Source: JAJAZB01 sp964244295 (GTDB taxonomy: Bacteria > Bacteroidota > Bacteroidia > Cytophagales > Spirosomataceae). From it: 6,060 nucleotides of DNA. A model generated the notes under the pieces. It saw only the letters and a program-made list of their open reading frames with translations. It made no database searches and was not told the DNA's origin. The number at the start of each line of letters is the position of its first letter. Position 1 is the first letter of the stretch. Below, piece by piece: positions 5,502-6,060 of this stretch. A program made the translations under genes and the position numbers. The stretch is from assembly GCA_964244295.1 (NCBI GenBank), contig CAXTIG010000082.1:1-6060 (forward strand), given 5' to 3'.

Positions 5502-5999
5502 ATGCTATCGTACCAAGCCATTCGAAACGAGCGGCAATGGAAATCAAGCACTGGTTTAACCCAGGCCCAGTTTCTTCAATTAGCTCGTTCTTTTGGAGAA
5601 ACCTATGAATTTTTTAACGGCGTTTCTTTGCAGCAATCCGCACAGCGACTGCAAGCAACTTTGCTGTTGCCCACCTACGAAGATTGCTTATTTTTTGTCC
5701 TCTTTCAGTTAAAAAATAGCCTTAGTTATGATACGTTGGGGCTGCTGATCGAAACCGACGGAGGCAACGCACAACGTAATTTCGAGCAATACCTGAAAAT
5801 TCTAGGCCATACGCTTGAAAGACAAGGCGTTATGCCCCGTCGCAACTTTACGGACCTATCTGATTTTCAGACCTACTTACGAGGGGAAGAAGAAATTAGT
5901 TTCGATGCGAGCGAACAAGCGACTCAACGCCCTCAAGACCAACGTCAACAAGAGGAGTTTTACTCAGGAAAAAAAAACGGCACCCGTACAAAGAACTGA
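5502..5999 (+). CDS. IS5-family transposase, N-terminal part (frame ends early)
   Basis: 165 aa in this frame. Residues about 20-110 form the N-terminal helix-turn-helix region typical of the HTH_Tnp_4 type (LPTYEDCLFFVLFQLKNSLS at 57-76 then DTLGLL). Residues 131-158 start the DDE_Tnp_4 catalytic domain: Asp135 in FDASEQATQRP aligns with the first catalytic Asp of the IDATERPIQRP motif, followed by the YSGKK motif (154-158). The family then normally continues with K(K)RHT-K--(V/I)I, but this frame gives NGTRTKN and stops. The -1 frame gives RHPYKELIISTKK from 5978, a good match, so a -1 shift at the A9 run 5969-5977 restores the protein. That frame meets TAG at 6026-6028; a second -1 shift at A6 6010-6015 opens a frame to the window end. 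The second and third catalytic acidic residues lie outside the window. It would cut and join the IS ends if the frame is restored. Confidence 0.8.
   Translation: MLSYQAIRNERQWKSSTGLTQAQFLQLARSFGETYEFFNGVSLQQSAQRLQATLLLPTYEDCLFFVLFQLKNSLSYDTLGLLIETDGGNAQRNFEQYLKILGHTLERQGVMPRRNFTDLSDFQTYLRGEEEISFDASEQATQRPQDQRQQEEFYSGKKNGTRTKN
5969..5978 (+). other. A9 run with canonical -1 slippery heptamers
   Basis: Nine A followed by C lie in the transposase frame as GGA AAA AAA AAC. This contains the heptamers A_AAA_AAA (5969-5975) and A_AAA_AAC (5972-5978), both known -1 slippery sites in IS elements. Slippage moves translation into the frame that encodes the expected continuation (RHPYKELII). No clear stimulatory hairpin or Shine-Dalgarno-like sequence was found nearby. 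Confidence 0.45.
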
Positions 6000-6060
6000 T
6001 TATAAGTACAAAAAAGGTAACTGTTTAGGTAGCCCATTGGAAACTACCACCGAGAACGTT

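Larger units (their letters stand above)
5416..6060 (+). mobile_element. 5' part of an IS5-superfamily (ISL2-like) insertion sequence
   Basis: The transposase gene starting at 5502 marks this as an IS5-superfamily element, and the right end is outside the window. The left boundary is not certain. The metallopeptidase frame degenerates near 5400, and a CTAG at 5412-5415 is a site of the kind several IS5-type groups target, so 5416 is given as a provisional left end. No terminal inverted repeat can be verified without the other end. GC content is lower than in the synthase region. The element seems to have removed the 3' end of the lipoprotein gene. Confidence 0.55.

Overview
The window looks like chromosomal DNA of a Bacteroidota bacterium, most likely a GC-rich member of the Cytophagales (Spirosoma, Runella or Hymenobacter-like); the exact genus is not determinable. 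Reasons: a eukaryotic-type (GT3) glycogen synthase, which is the form found in Bacteroidota; genes mostly without Shine-Dalgarno sequences; several matches to the Bacteroidota promoter -7 box TAnnTTTG; and a lipoprotein whose N-terminal half resembles a family common in this phylum. All recognisable genes are on the + strand.

Layout. Positions 1-54 hold the last codons of an upstream gene. Then come a secreted FGE-sulfatase-fold protein (205-960), a 63-aa protein with three short internal repeats (1008-1199) and a PPP-type metallophosphoesterase (1215-1904); the last three are closely spaced and could be co-transcribed. Positions 1905-2173 hold a REP/MITE-like palindrome (1947-2038) and a promoter whose -7 box lies in a perfect inverted repeat. 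The glycogen synthase (2174-4006) is complete, with its catalytic residues and most of an arginine cluster that binds glucose-6-phosphate in the eukaryotic enzymes.

Positions 4007-4235 contain an exact TAnnTTTG promoter box followed by three perfect hairpins, the last with 25 bp. This is either a structured 5' leader of the next gene or a small RNA. The next gene (4236-5431) is a lipoprotein with a C-terminal HExxH metallopeptidase domain. It is split by a -1 frameshift, best placed at a run of six G, and its 3' end appears cut by an insertion sequence. GC content falls from roughly 60-67 % in the synthase to about 30-38 % in the C-terminal half of the lipoprotein gene.

The right end is the 5' part of an IS5-superfamily (ISL2-like) element. 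Its transposase reading frame changes at a run of nine A and probably again at a run of six A. All three frame changes are -1 and sit in homopolymers. They may be sequencing errors, real decay or, for the A9 run, programmed frameshifting. No CRISPR array, tRNA, rRNA or recognisable defence system is seen. The most novel-looking part is the structured region 4035-4200.
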